A stretch of DNA of 64,000 nt. Source: Pediococcus acidilactici DSM 20284. GTDB taxonomy: Bacteria; Bacillota; Bacilli; Lactobacillales; Lactobacillaceae. Both the position numbers and the translations under genes were made by a program. Location: positions 598,126 to 662,125 of the forward strand of contig NZ_GL397067.1 of the NCBI RefSeq assembly GCF_000146325.1. Direction: 5' to 3'. Below are positions 47,183 to 55,874 of this stretch, piece by piece. Every line of letters starts with the position of its first letter. Positions within the stretch are counted from its first letter, which is position 1. The notes below the pieces were generated by a model. That model was given only the letters and a program-made list of their open reading frames with translations. It ran no database searches and was not told the DNA's origin.

Positions 47183-49534
47183 CTATTGCTCATCTTTAGT
47201 ACGGTAAACTTTACGCGGCTTACTACCTTCTTGCGGACCGATCACCCCATTTTCCTCAAGCTGGTCAATGATCCGCGCTGCCCGGTTGTAACCGATTCGA
47301 AACTTCCGTTGCAACATGGACGTGCTTGCTCGTTGCATTTCCGTTACTAACTCAACGGCTTCCGGATAATATTCATCCAATTCGTCAGTAGCTTCAGTTT
47401 CGGCAACTTCTTGATCCGTAACGTTTAGTTGATCATCGTATTCTGCAGTTTGTTGCTGCTTAACAAAATCAACGATTTCCTTAACGTCGTGATCCGAGAT
47501 GAATGCTCCTTGAACCCGCTCTGGCTTGTTCTTGCCCATTGGGAAGAATAACATATCTCCTCGGCCAAGGAGCTTTTCAGCACCGTTAGCATCAATAATG
47601 GTTCGTGAATCGGTTCCCGAGGCTACGGCAAACGCAATTCGGGAAGGTACGTTAGCCTTAATCAATCCCGTTACCACGTCAACCGAAGGCCGCTGGGTAG
47701 CGATAATCATGTGAATTCCAGCAGCCCGCGCTAGTTGAGCTAACCGAATAATCGCATCTTCCACTTCGTTAGAAGCCACCATCATCAAGTCCGCTAACTC
47801 ATCCACAATTACGACAATGTACGGCATTTTTGGCCGTTTTCCACCGTCCGCTGCATTTTGTTCCTCAATGAATTCGTTGTAACTTTTAATATTACGCTGA
47901 TTCATTTCCGCAAACAAATCATAGCGGTGCTGCATTTCTGCAACCACTTTATGTAATGCTTTAGCAGCCTTCCGCGCATCGGTAACTACCGGGGTTAATA
48001 AGTGAGGAATGTCATTGTAAATTCCCAACTCAACCTTTTTAGGATCAATTAAAATCAACTTAACCTCGTCAGGCCGGGCATTCATTAGCAACCCGGTAAT
48101 AATTACGTTAATCATTACCGACTTCCCTGAACCTGTTGCCCCGGCAATTAACAAATGTTGCATCTTAACTAAGTTAGCTTCAACTAGGTTACCCGAAACG
48201 TCACGACCAATGGGTACTTTTAACGGATCATCTGGGTGCGCTGGTTGGGATTCAATGATGTCACGGAACGAAACCGTTGATATCGTCCGGTTAGGGACTT
48301 CAATTCCAACCAATGATTTTCCTGGAATGGGCGCTTCAATTCGAATATCCTTAGCAGCCAAAGCCAAGGCTAAGTCGTCCGCCAAACCAACGATTTTGCT
48401 AACCTTCACCCCAATTGCCGGATGAATTTCATATTCGGTGACTGATGGCCCCATTTTCACGCTTTCTACCGAGGCGTCCACCCCAAAACTATTCAAAGTG
48501 TCCTGTAAAATTTGGGTGTTCTTTTTGATTGAATCGTATTCTGAGCTTTGGTCAGCTTGCGGAATTTCGGTTAACAAGGTTGAAGATGGCAACCGATAGT
48601 TAGGATTCAACTTATTCTCGCTTTCAAATCCCACTTCCGAGTTAGCAGTTGATTGCTTATCCTGATTCTTAGGTTTCCGCGGATTTCGTTGGTTATTGGT
48701 TGAAATCTCAATCTTAGGCTCCGCGGGGTGCTCAATACCACGAGTCCCATCGACCACCGGTTCTTCGGTAGTTGGCTCTACGTGCGTCCTTTCTGACTTA
48801 ACGGACTGTTTAGTAGCACCATCCTCCGGCGGCTTCCTCTCCATGGGGGTTCGTTTAACATCCGGTTTGCTAATCGTAAAGTCCAGCTGTTCCCACCAGT
48901 CCAAAACACCGCGGGTTAATGCCCGAATTCCTTCGATTAACCGCTGTGTAATCCAAAGAATTGCTAGACCCGTCTTTGATAGAACTTCATCAAAAGGAAT
49001 GCCAAAGAGGATTACTAAGCCCACCGTCATCAAAACAATTGCTAAAATGGCGCTGCCAATCTCACTCAACAAGAAGTGCGTGCCGCTATAGAAGACCGCC
49101 CCTAGCAAACCGCCTCCAATATCGTTAGTGGTGATTTGTTCTAAAAAGGATCGTTCGATTCCCTCGACGGTCCGGGCAACAAACCCGCTTTCCAAATTTA
49201 GCCCGCTTGCAAACCGGTACTCGACCCAAAGTAAATAACCAATCATGGTTAAGCTAAGCCCGATTACCCGGTCGCTAGCGCCTTTAAACCGTAGTTCCCG
49301 TCCCATAAATAGCAGGTAGAGCCCATAAAAAAATAACAATACAAACCCCAGCGGGCTTAGGCTCCCCACAAAAATCCGAAACATATTGGCAACCAGCATT
49401 CCTAAGAATCCCCGGCCAAAATAACCTAAAAGGGCAACCAGTACGTACGCCAGCCCCAATAAATTTTGGGTAGGGAGGCTTTGTTGCTTCTTTCGTTTGC
49501 GCGTTGTTTTACGCCTTTTCTTTGCTTTTGCCAT
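47183..49534 (-). CDS. ftsK: DNA translocase FtsK/SpoIIIE
   Basis: This septum-located ATPase pumps chromosomal DNA out of the closing septum. The 783-residue protein has four or five N-terminal membrane segments, a Lys/Pro/Glu-rich linker (about 225-315), an alpha/beta motor domain with Walker A (LLIAGATGSGKSVM) and Walker B (IVVIVDELADLMM), and a C-terminal gamma winged helix (MLQRKFRIGYNRAARIIDQL). It lies 8 nt after trmL, so both are probably on one transcript. Confidence 0.96.
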   Translation of the reverse strand: MAKAKKRRKTTRKRKKQQSLPTQNLLGLAYVLVALLGYFGRGFLGMLVANMFRIFVGSLSPLGFVLLFFYGLYLLFMGRELRFKGASDRVIGLSLTMIGYLLWVEYRFASGLNLESGFVARTVEGIERSFLEQITTNDIGGGLLGAVFYSGTHFLLSEIGSAILAIVLMTVGLVILFGIPFDEVLSKTGLAILWITQRLIEGIRALTRGVLDWWEQLDFTISKPDVKRTPMERKPPEDGATKQSVKSERTHVEPTTEEPVVDGTRGIEHPAEPKIEISTNNQRNPRKPKNQDKQSTANSEVGFESENKLNPNYRLPSSTLLTEIPQADQSSEYDSIKKNTQILQDTLNSFGVDASVESVKMGPSVTEYEIHPAIGVKVSKIVGLADDLALALAAKDIRIEAPIPGKSLVGIEVPNRTISTVSFRDIIESQPAHPDDPLKVPIGRDVSGNLVEANLVKMQHLLIAGATGSGKSVMINVIITGLLMNARPDEVKLILIDPKKVELGIYNDIPHLLTPVVTDARKAAKALHKVVAEMQHRYDLFAEMNQRNIKSYNEFIEEQNAADGGKRPKMPYIVVIVDELADLMMVASNEVEDAIIRLAQLARAAGIHMIIATQRPSVDVVTGLIKANVPSRIAFAVASGTDSRTIIDANGAEKLLGRGDMLFFPMGKNKPERVQGAFISDHDVKEIVDFVKQQQTAEYDDQLNVTDQEVAETEATDELDEYYPEAVELVTEMQRASTSMLQRKFRIGYNRAARIIDQLEENGVIGPQEGSKPRKVYRTKDEQ

Positions 49535-49542
49535 ATCTAACC

Positions 49543-50061
49543 CTATTTCAATTTATCATTTTCGTATTCATGACTAATTTCTAAGTTAGGAAACTCCTGT
49601 TGTCGTAAAACTTCGTATATCACAATTGCTACCGAGTTTGATAGGTTCAATGCCCGAATATGTTGGTCATTTTGCGGAATACGGATTGCACAATCCGCAT
49701 ATTGGCGCATAAAGGCTTCCGGTAGTCCAGTCGTTTCCTTCCCGAAAAGAAAGTAGTTATCCACGTCGTCTTCAGCTCCAGTATAATCAGCTTGAGTATA
49801 AGCTTTTGAAGCAAATTTAGAAACCACAAAAAGTCGTTTTCGATCCTTAACGGTCGCTAAAAAATCAGGTAAGTTATCGTGGTAAACCACCTTAACGCTG
49901 TCCCAATAATCTAAGCCGGCCCGTTTTAAAGTCTTATCACTGATTTCAAAACCCAGTGGCTTAATTAAATGTAATACCGCGTTAGTTCCCGCACAAGTTC
50001 GGGCAATATTTCCGGTATTAGCCGGCATTAACGGCTCAAATAATACAATATGATTTGTCAT
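49543..50061 (-). CDS. trmL: tRNA (cytidine/uridine(34)-2'-O)-methyltransferase
   Basis: This SPOUT-family enzyme 2'-O-methylates the wobble base of tRNA-Leu isoacceptors. The 172-residue protein has HIVLFEPLMPANTGNIARTC at the start and the knotted SAM site FGKETTGLPE and IPQNDQHIRALNLSNSVAI near the end. I chose the ATG at 50059-50061 with GGAG 7 nt upstream; a longer frame to 50154 runs through a terminator hairpin. That hairpin lies just 30 nt before the start, so expression probably depends on readthrough. Confidence 0.94.
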   Translation of the reverse strand: MTNHIVLFEPLMPANTGNIARTCAGTNAVLHLIKPLGFEISDKTLKRAGLDYWDSVKVVYHDNLPDFLATVKDRKRLFVVSKFASKAYTQADYTGAEDDVDNYFLFGKETTGLPEAFMRQYADCAIRIPQNDQHIRALNLSNSVAIVIYEVLRQQEFPNLEISHEYENDKLK

Positions 50062-50084
50062 TTTTAATCTCCATTTAGTCTTAA

Positions 50085-50130
50085 AATTAAAAACGTAGAC
50101 ACTCGGTATTGCGCGGCGAGTATCTACGTT
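50085..50130 (-). terminator. Terminator/attenuator in the trmL leader
   Basis: On the minus strand ACGTAGATACTCG pairs with CGAGTGTCTACGT (12 of 13) around an 11-nt loop and is followed by TTTTAATTTT. Only about 30 nt separate it from the trmL ATG, too little for a separate promoter. A competing helix (CGTTTGAA with TTCACGAACG) would remove the stem base. Confidence 0.65.
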
Positions 50131-50218
50131 CGTGAAGTCCCCGAATCGTTTCAAACGAAATCCCTTCGATATCCGCGTAACACGGGCTCCATCCGCATAC
50201 TAACACTACTTTTTTCAT
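50087..50218 (-). CDS. Possible 43-residue leader peptide upstream of trmL
   Basis: A minus-strand frame begins MKKVVLVCGWSPCYADIEG and ends in the T-tract of the trmL terminator hairpin, so a translating ribosome would cover that hairpin. There is no convincing ribosome binding site (GCAGA directly before ATG) and no known relative. It may be chance within a structured RNA; I list it as a candidate only. Confidence 0.25.
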   Translation of the reverse strand: MKKVVLVCGWSPCYADIEGISFETIRGLHERRYSPRNTECLRF

Positions 50219-50230
50219 TCTGCAAATTAG

Positions 50231-51376
50231 CTATTGTTCGTAACCGCCTACCCGACGCTTGAAAAGCTCAAAACCGTGGATAAACAGTACCTTTAACACT
50301 GCATAAGCAGGAATCCCAAAAATCACACCAACCAAACCAAACATTTGTCCCGACGCTAGTAAAACCACCAAAATAGTTACCGGATGAATCGCTAGGTTGC
50401 TTCCTAAAACTAATGGTGAAATGAAACGGCCTTCTAACGTTTGTTCAATTGCAAAAACAATCAGCACCTTGACCAACATCACCGGCGAGATGAACGCGCC
50501 AATTACTATGGAAGGAACCATTGCTAAAAACGACCCCAAGTAAGGAATTAAATTTAAAAATCCTGCCGCAACTGCGAGGGTAAGTGCAAATTTTAGCCCA
50601 ATTACTAAGTAACCAATAAAAAACATCAGGGCCACGAAGAATGCGACCACTAACTGTCCCCGGATATACTGACTTAATTGGGTATTAATTTCACCAAGGA
50701 TCTGGAGAAATTGAGGCCGATACCGTACGGGAAAAGCCTTCGCTAGGTATTCTGGAAGGTCATGTCCATCCCGCAATAAGTAAAACAGGATAAACGGCAT
50801 GGTGATGATGCCAATCACCACCTTCGTAATTAAGCTCAATACGCTTCCCAACGAAGTGACCGTATTATTGGCAACGCTCGTTACTTTCTTTGACCACGAT
50901 TGAATAGTTTCGCTACTAACTCCGTGGAATTGCTTTTGAAAATCACCTAAGCGTGGGTCATTTAAGATACCATTGATTTTTTCTATAGCAGCGTTCCAAT
51001 AATCTGGCCAGTTTTGAATTAGCGCTGCAGTTTGTTCCCGAATCACGGGAATCACCGCCACTACTCCAGCAACGATTAAGATAGCCACCCCGACAAAAAT
51101 AATACTGATGGAAACCACCCGTTTCATTTTAAAGCGGCTTTCTAACCGATCAACCAACGGATTCAACAAGTAATACAAAACGCCCGCTAAAATAATGGGA
51201 AATCCCACAATTTTAAAGAAGTCTTCCAACGGCTTGAAAATCCAGGTAACTTTTGAAAACATAAATAAAATTAGTAACACTAATAACACGATGATCAAAC
51301 TAACGACCGGCCGGTTATTGAGTACTAACTGGTTAAACCACGTTCTCCACCTAGGTACTTTAGGCTTGCGTTCCAT
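50231..51376 (-). CDS. AI-2E family transporter (second copy)
   Basis: This polytopic membrane protein of the AI-2 exporter/PerM superfamily has 381 residues, about eight membrane segments and the typical late segment LNLIPYLGSFLAMVPSIVIG and YAVLKVLFIHGFELFKRR. The substrate is unknown. The start is the ATG at 51374-51376 with GGTGA 6 nt upstream. It follows the orphan PTS IIA gene after 17 nt and precedes the trmL leader. It resembles the 19278-20330 paralogue in layout. Confidence 0.88.
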   Translation of the reverse strand: MERKPKVPRWRTWFNQLVLNNRPVVSLIIVLLVLLILFMFSKVTWIFKPLEDFFKIVGFPIILAGVLYYLLNPLVDRLESRFKMKRVVSISIIFVGVAILIVAGVVAVIPVIREQTAALIQNWPDYWNAAIEKINGILNDPRLGDFQKQFHGVSSETIQSWSKKVTSVANNTVTSLGSVLSLITKVVIGIITMPFILFYLLRDGHDLPEYLAKAFPVRYRPQFLQILGEINTQLSQYIRGQLVVAFFVALMFFIGYLVIGLKFALTLAVAAGFLNLIPYLGSFLAMVPSIVIGAFISPVMLVKVLIVFAIEQTLEGRFISPLVLGSNLAIHPVTILVVLLASGQMFGLVGVIFGIPAYAVLKVLFIHGFELFKRRVGGYEQ

Positions 51377-51393
51377 CAACTTTCACCGTCCAA

Positions 51394-51750
51394 TCACTTG
51401 TATTGAATAGTTTCCCCCACTTTAAAGTCGGGAAAAACATCCGGGCTAAGGTAAATTGCGCTCGCCAACGGCTGTTCAGGTACCTCTTTAAAAACCAGCG
51501 TCGTGTGACCAATGCTTTGCAAATTTTGATTTACCAAACTACCAACAAATTTAACGTCATAGGTTTGTTCACCAATTACGATTTGTGAACCCGCTTTTAA
51601 ATTAAATTGCTGATCATTATCTTTTTCAATTTCTTGGACAACCGCAATTTTCTTTAAATCTGGCGTTGCGGTTTCGTCAAACAAAATTGCTAACCGATCT
51701 TGCTTAGCAATTGCCTCTGGTCCAATACTTTTTACCTTAGCTGAAATCAT
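51394..51750 (-). CDS. PTS glucitol/sorbitol-type IIA protein, orphan
   Basis: This 118-residue product looks like the EIIA-Gut family: MISAKVKSIGPEAI, LKAGSQIVIGEQTYDVKFVG and the His-containing NLQSIGHTTLVF align by eye with E. coli SrlB, where the histidine is phosphorylated. No EIIB, EIIC or sorbitol dehydrogenase gene is nearby, so a role in uptake cannot be assumed; it may be a regulatory phospho-acceptor. AAGGGG lies 8 nt before ATG. Confidence 0.8.
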   Translation of the reverse strand: MISAKVKSIGPEAIAKQDRLAILFDETATPDLKKIAVVQEIEKDNDQQFNLKAGSQIVIGEQTYDVKFVGSLVNQNLQSIGHTTLVFKEVPEQPLASAIYLSPDVFPDFKVGETIQYK

Positions 51751-51835
51751 TTAACACACCCCTTACTCATTATGATTTTATTGTACCATAGTGGGGTTCT
51801 CACACCTTCAGAAAACGTATTCAATCCGTGAAATA

Positions 51836-51844
51836 TGCTATACT
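51836..51844 (+). promoter_or_regulatory. Extended -10 promoter of the lactonase-cutC pair
   Basis: TGC-TATACT is an extended -10, 38 nt before the ATG at 51882; no strong -35 is seen. Confidence 0.5.
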
Positions 51845-51881
51845 TAACGGTGAGTTTTACCTAGAGAGGAGCACAAGTGCT

Positions 51882-52895
51882 ATGATTGAAACCATTTTAT
51901 TAGGTACCTACACCAAACAAACCAGTGAAGGAATCTATCAAGTTGAACTTGATACAACCCAAAAACAACTCCAAAACTTACAATTAGTTGCTAAAGTAGA
52001 AAACCCAACCTATCTAACGGTAAGTCATCAGCAAATGCTGTATGCTGTCGATCGTTACCAAGATCAAGGAGGCGTTTCGGTAACTCAACTAGGCGATCGT
52101 TCTCAAGTTTTACAACATTTAGTACAGCCGGGAACCCCGCCTGCTTACGTAACCGTAGACGAACACCGTCACCTAGTTTTTGACGCTAATTATCACGAAG
52201 GCACCGTTCATGCGTATCAAATTCAAGCCGACGGAACCCTTAATTTAGCACACACTTTTACTAATCAAGGCTCCGGCCCGCGTCCAGAACAAAGTGAAGC
52301 CCATCCCCATTACGTAGATCGTACTCCCGATGAGCACCTTGTGGTCTGTGATTTAGGTTGTGATGAAGTATTTATTTTAGATTATGATGCAGCCACCGGC
52401 TTCCAAACGGTTTCTAAGTACGAAACTGCTCCAGGGTTTGGCCCTCGTCACGTTGTATTTAACCAACAAGGAAACACGGCTTATTTAGTTGGTGAATTGG
52501 CAAGTGAAGTAGAAGTGCTTAATTACCACAATGGTGAATTTCGTCACGTTCAAACGCTAAAAACCATCCCCGACGACTGGGAGCAACATAATGGAGCCGC
52601 CGCAATTAGAATTACTAGCGACAACCGTTTCGTTTATGTATCCAACCGGGGCCATGATTCAATCGCCGTTTTTGCAGTTAATGACGATGGCACCCTCGAA
52701 CTAATCCAAAATTGTGCCATTGCAGGCAGTTTCCCTCGTGATTTTGCCCTAAATGCTGACGAGCGTTTTCTTGTTTGTGGCAACCAGACCACCAATAACT
52801 TGAGTTTATTTGAAAGAAATTCCGAGAATGGTAAACTTAAACTTATTCAAAAAGACTTTGCCGCTCCAGAAGTGGTTTGCGTCTACTTTAAATAA
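51882..52895 (+). CDS. Lactonase family protein (6-phosphogluconolactonase-like, beta-propeller)
   Basis: This 337-residue protein has the seven-bladed propeller pattern of the Pgl/YbhE lactonase family (LLGTYTKQTSEGIY, AHPHYVDRTPDEHLVVCDLG, GPRHVVFNQQGNTAYLVGEL, SNRGHDSIAVF, FPRDFAL). It may hydrolyse 6-phosphogluconolactone in the pentose phosphate pathway, though other lactones are possible. I chose the ATG at 51882-51884 with GAGGAG about 10 nt upstream; the longer frame from 51828 overlaps the promoter. cutC follows after 14 nt. Confidence 0.9.
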   Translation: MIETILLGTYTKQTSEGIYQVELDTTQKQLQNLQLVAKVENPTYLTVSHQQMLYAVDRYQDQGGVSVTQLGDRSQVLQHLVQPGTPPAYVTVDEHRHLVFDANYHEGTVHAYQIQADGTLNLAHTFTNQGSGPRPEQSEAHPHYVDRTPDEHLVVCDLGCDEVFILDYDAATGFQTVSKYETAPGFGPRHVVFNQQGNTAYLVGELASEVEVLNYHNGEFRHVQTLKTIPDDWEQHNGAAAIRITSDNRFVYVSNRGHDSIAVFAVNDDGTLELIQNCAIAGSFPRDFALNADERFLVCGNQTTNNLSLFERNSENGKLKLIQKDFAAPEVVCVYFK

Positions 52896-52909
52896 AAACG
52901 AGGTTAATT

Positions 52910-53539
52910 ATGCTTAAAGAAGTTCCAGTAGAAAATTACACTGACATTCCCCGGGTAATTGCCAACGGGGCTAATCGAATTGAGCTTTGTGACAACTTAG
53001 CAGTGGGCGGCACTACCGTCAGTCACGGGGTAATGGCGGAAAGCCAGAAATACGCTAGCGAACATCACATTCCGGTTATGGCTATGATCCGGCCCCGGGG
53101 CGGCAACTTTGTTTATAACGATATTGAATTAAAAATGATGGAAGCCGACCTTTTCCAAGCACAACAGCTTGGCGTTGATGGTGCAGTTTTCGGTGCATTG
53201 ACTCCCCAAGGAACCATTGACGAAGAGGCAATGGAACAATTAATCGGTGCTGCCGGTGGTATGCAAATCACCTTCCACATGGCTTTTGACGCGATTCCGG
53301 TTGAGCACCAAGCCGCTAGTATTGATTGGCTGATTGACCACGACGTGGATCGGATCTTAACCCATGGTGGTCCGTTAACTAAACCCATTGAAGATACGCT
53401 TAGCCACCTCAAGGAAACCGTTAAATACGCTAAGGGCCGCATCATCGTAATGCCGGGTGGTGGCGTCACCGTTGATAACGCTGCTGAAATTGCTGAACAA
53501 CTTCACGTTCCCGAACTACACGGCTCGAAATTAGTTTAA
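52910..53539 (+). CDS. cutC: CutC family protein
   Basis: This TIM-barrel protein belongs to the CutC family, named for copper tolerance in E. coli, though the molecular role is unsettled. The 209-residue product has NRIELCDNLAVGG near the start, MIRPRGGNFVYND and ILTHGGPLTKPIEDT. It is read with the lactonase gene and ends at a strong terminator. Confidence 0.92.
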   Translation: MLKEVPVENYTDIPRVIANGANRIELCDNLAVGGTTVSHGVMAESQKYASEHHIPVMAMIRPRGGNFVYNDIELKMMEADLFQAQQLGVDGAVFGALTPQGTIDEEAMEQLIGAAGGMQITFHMAFDAIPVEHQAASIDWLIDHDVDRILTHGGPLTKPIEDTLSHLKETVKYAKGRIIVMPGGGVTVDNAAEIAEQLHVPELHGSKLV

Positions 53540-53547
53540 TCCTAAAA

Positions 53548-53601
53548 TAAAAGCATCGTGGTAATTCCCCTGATTCATGGAATTATCACGATGCTTTTTA
53601 T
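53548..53601. terminator. Bidirectional terminator between cutC and mgtE
   Basis: AAAGCATCGTGGTAATTCC and GGAATTATCACGATGCTTT form an 18-19-bp stem followed by T5 on the plus strand. It serves the convergent cutC and mgtE. Confidence 0.9.
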
Positions 53602-53619
53602 ACTATTAATTAACCTGTC

Positions 53620-54969
53620 CTAGTGAAAGTTCGCTAAGCAAATTGTTGCAATGTTAAAGTAAATTAAAATTGAAATAATATCACTAACGGTGGAAATCAG
53701 TGGTCCGCTAGCTACCCCTGGATCTTGACCTAACTTTTCCAGAATAATCGGAATTAAACTACCTACCAAATTAGCGATAAAAATAGCTCCCCACATGGCT
53801 GCCCCAACAATTATGCCAAGCATTAAGTTGTGTTGCCAAAGCAATACTACGACGAAAATCACTAAACCAGTAAGTACACTAGTTAAAAGTCCCGTTAGAA
53901 TTTCATTTAAAATAATTTTAAATCCACTATTGTCATCTTCGTCATTTGCCAACCGGCGCATTGCGACCGCCAAACTTTGAGTACCTGCGTTACCAGCCGT
54001 CCCGGTAATCAAAGTGATGAAAACTGCCAGTACGCCAAATCGGTCAAGAACCCCTTGGAATTGGCTAATCACGACCGCACTGATCAATCCCAAGAATAAC
54101 ATGGTTACTAACCAAGGCATCCGGCTCTTGAAAGCTGCCCAAGGATTTTCCGACAGGTCTTCCGTACCAACCCCGGCCAACCGTGAATAATCTTGGGCGG
54201 ACTCTTCGTCAATTACGTCGATGATGTCGTCAACGGTAATGATTCCCAACATTTTATTGTTCTTATCGACTACCGGTATCGCAATAAAATTGTAGTCCCG
54301 AATTTGAGTGGCAATCTCAACTTGGTCTTCGTTATCCAATACCGACACCACGTTGGTATTCATAATTCGTTTAATAAATACGTCGTCAGGATTAACAATC
54401 AAGTCCTTAACGGAGATTACCCCAATTAGTTGGTTAGATTCGTTTACTACGTAAATGTACGAAATAGTTTCCGCATATTGGGCTTCTTGCTTAACCTGGT
54501 TCATTGCGGAACCGACCGTGGCATCGACCGCTACCGAAATAAATTCGGTAGTCATCAACGCCCCCGCCGTCTTATCTTCGTATTTTAGCAGTTGCCGGAC
54601 GCGAGCCGCATCCACGGGTTGCATATACGATAGTAACTTGTGCAACTTATCATTGCGAACCGCCCCCAATACGTCGGCTTCGTTATCATCATACATCCCG
54701 TTCAACAACGCTGCCGCATATCGCGGAGTCATTTCATCTAAGTATTCCGCAATCAAATCAGGCTCATCGTCAATTTCGTCAAAGGCGTCCGCCAGTTCAT
54801 CTGGGCTGAGGTATTGATAAACCAGTTGCCGTTCAGGACCGGTTAGCTCCCCAAAAAAACGCCCCTGATCATAATTATGTAAGTCAAGGAAGTCTTCCTT
54901 GAAACTCTTTGCATCTTCTTTACTTAATTCTAATTTTAATTTATCAAAAATCGCTTGAGTATTATCCAT
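53620..54969 (-). CDS. mgtE: Magnesium transporter MgtE
   Basis: This is a magnesium-gated ion channel/transporter. The 449-residue protein has the N-terminal MgtE helical superhelix, two CBS domains (about 140-255, with MTTEFISVAVDAT and VVSVLDNEDQVE), a plug helix and five membrane helices with the pore signature TGTAGNAGTQSLAVAMRRLA. It is read from the relQ-nadK-rluD-like operon, with start and upstream stop overlapping (TAATG). No M-box leader is possible because of the overlap. Confidence 0.95.
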   Translation of the reverse strand: MDNTQAIFDKLKLELSKEDAKSFKEDFLDLHNYDQGRFFGELTGPERQLVYQYLSPDELADAFDEIDDEPDLIAEYLDEMTPRYAAALLNGMYDDNEADVLGAVRNDKLHKLLSYMQPVDAARVRQLLKYEDKTAGALMTTEFISVAVDATVGSAMNQVKQEAQYAETISYIYVVNESNQLIGVISVKDLIVNPDDVFIKRIMNTNVVSVLDNEDQVEIATQIRDYNFIAIPVVDKNNKMLGIITVDDIIDVIDEESAQDYSRLAGVGTEDLSENPWAAFKSRMPWLVTMLFLGLISAVVISQFQGVLDRFGVLAVFITLITGTAGNAGTQSLAVAMRRLANDEDDNSGFKIILNEILTGLLTSVLTGLVIFVVVLLWQHNLMLGIIVGAAMWGAIFIANLVGSLIPIILEKLGQDPGVASGPLISTVSDIISILIYFNIATICLANFH

Positions 54970-55874
54970 TATTCTTTATCCTTTTCTTTCTTCCAATATT
55001 CAAGCATGTCATTTGGAATTGGCGCTTGTACGTCAATTTTCTTTCCTCTAAACACATTCTCAAACTTCAATGAAAAGCAGTGCAACGCCTGCCTTTGTAA
55101 ACTCCTAAAGGAAGTTTCGTTATAAAGCGGATCTCCAATCAACGGATGGTGAAGTTCACTAAAATGAACCCGAATCTGATGGGTTCGTCCAGTGTGTAAC
55201 TGCACTTTTAACAGGGAATCCGTAGCAGTCTGCTCCAGTACCCAATATTCGGTTTTTGAAGGTTTCCCATTGCCAGCGCTGGCCACCCTGCGCTTAATAA
55301 AGGAAGCTGGGTCCCTTTCAATCGGGGCGTCAATTAATCCGTGACTTTGTGCAAACCTTCCCGTCGCCATTGCTAAATAATATTTTTGCACCCGGTGTTG
55401 TCGTAAATCTTGGTCCATAATTGTATGTGCAAACCGGTGTTTGGCAAACAAAACTAGCCCCGAAGTATCTTGATCAAGTCGGGTCACCACGTGAACAACC
55501 TGGCTTTCATAATCCCTTTCCGCGTAATAATTCTTAACGCGATTTACTAGGGTATCCGTTTGATTTCGGGCGGACTGCACCGTTGGCAAAAATGGCGGCT
55601 TGTTTACCACTAAGTAGTCCTGGTCCTCGTAAATCACATCAATTGGTTGTCGAGACCGAACCACGTGAGGGTTCCCTGGTTCTGGCGGTAATTCAACAGT
55701 TACTTGGTCACCAGCGGTCACCATCTCGTTAGTTCGCTTCGGCTGCTCATTAACTAAAATTTTCCCACCATTAAACTTAATACTTTTTAATAGTGCTCGG
55801 GAAATCCGTTTCCGTGTCAAAAAAGTTCGTAGATGTTGAGGGGACTCATCTTGAACTTGCCAACTAAATTTCAT
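54969..55874 (-). CDS. RluA-family pseudouridine synthase
   Basis: This enzyme isomerises uridines in rRNA or tRNA. The 301-residue protein has an N-terminal S4-like region (RISRALLKSIKFNGGKILVN), the catalytic Asp motif VTRLDQDTSGLVLFAK and LHTGRTHQIRVHF. The target sites cannot be told. It overlaps nadK by 11 nt and mgtE by 1 nt, the same relQ-nadK-rluD-like order as Bacillus yjbM-yjbN-yjbO. Confidence 0.94.
   Translation of the reverse strand: MKFSWQVQDESPQHLRTFLTRKRISRALLKSIKFNGGKILVNEQPKRTNEMVTAGDQVTVELPPEPGNPHVVRSRQPIDVIYEDQDYLVVNKPPFLPTVQSARNQTDTLVNRVKNYYAERDYESQVVHVVTRLDQDTSGLVLFAKHRFAHTIMDQDLRQHRVQKYYLAMATGRFAQSHGLIDAPIERDPASFIKRRVASAGNGKPSKTEYWVLEQTATDSLLKVQLHTGRTHQIRVHFSELHHPLIGDPLYNETSFRSLQRQALHCFSLKFENVFRGKKIDVQAPIPNDMLEYWKKEKDKE

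Noticed and set aside
50062..50154. Longer trmL frame starting at 50154
   Set aside because: The extra 31 codons cross the terminator hairpin and have no ribosome binding site, and the conserved protein start is at 50061.
53602..54990. Magnesium M-box riboswitch for mgtE
   Set aside because: mgtE overlaps the preceding gene, so there is no leader that could hold one.
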